Below, in pieces: positions 7,059-7,678 of a DNA stretch of 7,678 bases; positions within the stretch are counted from its first letter, which is position 1, and each line of letters opens with the position of its first letter. The stretch is taken from assembly GCA_050010255.1 (NCBI GenBank), contig JBEKLJ010000174.1:1-7678 (forward strand), given 5' to 3'. Position numbers and translations under genes: made by a program. The stretch comes from JBEKLJ01 sp050010255. GTDB lineage: Bacteria; Acidobacteriota; Terriglobia; Bryobacterales; Bryobacteraceae. The notes under the pieces are model-generated. The model was not told where the DNA came from. It searched no databases and was given only the letters and a program-made list of their open reading frames with translations.

Positions 7059-7088
7059 GCCCGCTACCGATTCACAGTTCTAGCGGGC
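7059..7088. terminator. Inverted repeat in the convergent spacer, possible bidirectional transcription end
   Basis: GCCCGCTA (7059-7066) and TAGCGGGC (7081-7088) are perfect reverse complements, separated by a 14-base loop. The structure sits in the 63-base gap between two convergent genes, where a shared terminator would be expected. Neither strand has a T-run after the stem, and the loop is long, so this is not a classical Rho-independent terminator. It could be a weak or Rho-assisted end, or chance in GC-rich DNA. Confidence 0.35.
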
Positions 7089-7098
7089 TGCCACTAGC

Positions 7099-7678
7099 TC
7101 ATTCCGAAACCTGGACCTGCGTCGGCCCGGTCTCGATGACGGCGTTGTTGGCGCTACGGTACCAGACGCGGTAGTAGAGAACCCGCTGCGAAACGGCTGG
7201 AATCGTTAGCGTGCAGCCCGACGAGCACGGCAAGCCGCTAAAGGATTCCGAGGCCCAGTAGAATGGCGTGGCCTCGTTGACTTGCCCCGTGCTTACCGCC
7301 ACGCATGTCTCACGCCGGGAGGTGCAATAGAAGTTCGTGTCATACCCAAACTCCGCAATCACGTTGTCGGTTCCGTCCGGAACCGACCCCAGTTGGATCG
7401 GCACAGGAACGAACGTGGCGCGGTTTATGCTATCGAACGCCAGCGGAGGCAGCTTCACCAGCGCCATCTCGTCATGCACGCCATCCCCACCCAAAATCCG
7501 ATACAGCGCATACCCGGTGCCGAGCGGCTTCATGTTCTTGTAGCTATCAAAAGCGTTGCGGGACAGCAGGTTGTTGAAGTTTCGCACTCTCGTCCCGAAC
7601 GGGTCGTTCCGTGTCATATCAACCTGCTGGTACTGGTGCAGATTACTGGAAGTGGAGTAAACGCAGAGACTCGTCCAG
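7099..7678 (-). CDS. Unrecognised, probably exported protein, C-terminal part (runs off right edge)
   Basis: The minus-strand frame ending at TGA 7101-7099 stays open to the right edge, giving about 192 residues. The ATG at 7617 is preceded by 20 more coding-like in-frame codons (for example NLHQYQQVD), so the gene probably starts outside the window. The sequence is rich in Ser, Thr, Asn, Tyr and Val with alternating hydrophobic residues, as in beta-sandwich secreted or surface proteins. Four Cys occur in two close pairs (YCTSRRETC and PCSSGC), compatible with disulfides outside the cytoplasm. The tail resembles a fibronectin-III-like strand pattern (VLYYRVWYRSANNAVIETGP), but I cannot assign a domain. 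Composition is clearly less Ala/Arg-rich than the operon proteins. It is convergent to the operon and may be unrelated to it. I do not recognise the family and assign no function. Confidence 0.6.
   Translation of the reverse strand, partial: WTSLCVYSTSSNLHQYQQVDMTRNDPFGTRVRNFNNLLSRNAFDSYKNMKPLGTGYALYRILGGDGVHDEMALVKLPPLAFDSINRATFVPVPIQLGSVPDGTDNVIAEFGYDTNFYCTSRRETCVAVSTGQVNEATPFYWASESFSGLPCSSGCTLTIPAVSQRVLYYRVWYRSANNAVIETGPTQVQVSE

Noticed and set aside
1..7678. CRISPR arrays, tRNA/rRNA genes, insertion sequences, phage genes
   Set aside because: I found no regularly spaced direct repeats, no tRNA-like cloverleaf or rRNA motif, no terminal inverted repeats and no transposase or integrase motif.

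Overview
The window is a cell-surface polysaccharide locus from a GC-rich bacterium, roughly two-thirds G+C by eye. Its core is five consecutive plus-strand genes (943-7035): an O-antigen ligase/polymerase-type membrane protein, a WalW-like polysaccharide deacetylase, an ATP-grasp enzyme fused to a low-molecular-weight protein tyrosine phosphatase (LMW-PTP), a GT-B glycosyltransferase, and a second NodB-type polysaccharide deacetylase. The genes abut (TGA|ATG), overlap (GTGA), or lie 3-40 nt apart, so they very likely form one operon. Gene content suggests a Gram-negative-type envelope. The mix resembles exopolysaccharide clusters of Acidobacteriota and similar phyla, but that is an impression from gene style and nothing in the window fixes the taxonomy.

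Layout. Positions 1-490 (minus) hold the N-terminal 163 residues of a GT39/ArnT-like multi-membrane glycosyltransferase that runs off the left edge. Positions 491-942 are a divergent intergenic region with no credible gene, presumably containing both promoters. Positions 943-7035 are the operon. Positions 7036-7098 are a short convergent spacer with an 8-bp perfect inverted repeat. Positions 7099-7678 (minus) are the C-terminal part of an unrecognised, probably exported protein that runs off the right edge.

How the genes may work together. The GT-B enzyme, and possibly the GT39-like enzyme, would assemble a glycan. The O-antigen ligase-like protein would polymerise it or transfer it on the periplasmic side. 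Two different deacetylases could remove acetyl groups and expose amines, and the ATP-grasp enzyme could then ligate a carboxylate to such an amine; that last step is inference. The LMW-PTP domain keeps its whole active-site signature. Such phosphatases usually act against BY-kinases controlling capsule/EPS export, but no such kinase is visible here.

The most unusual item is the ATP-grasp/LMW-PTP fusion sitting between two deacetylases. I see no CRISPR array, tRNA, rRNA, transposase or phage gene.
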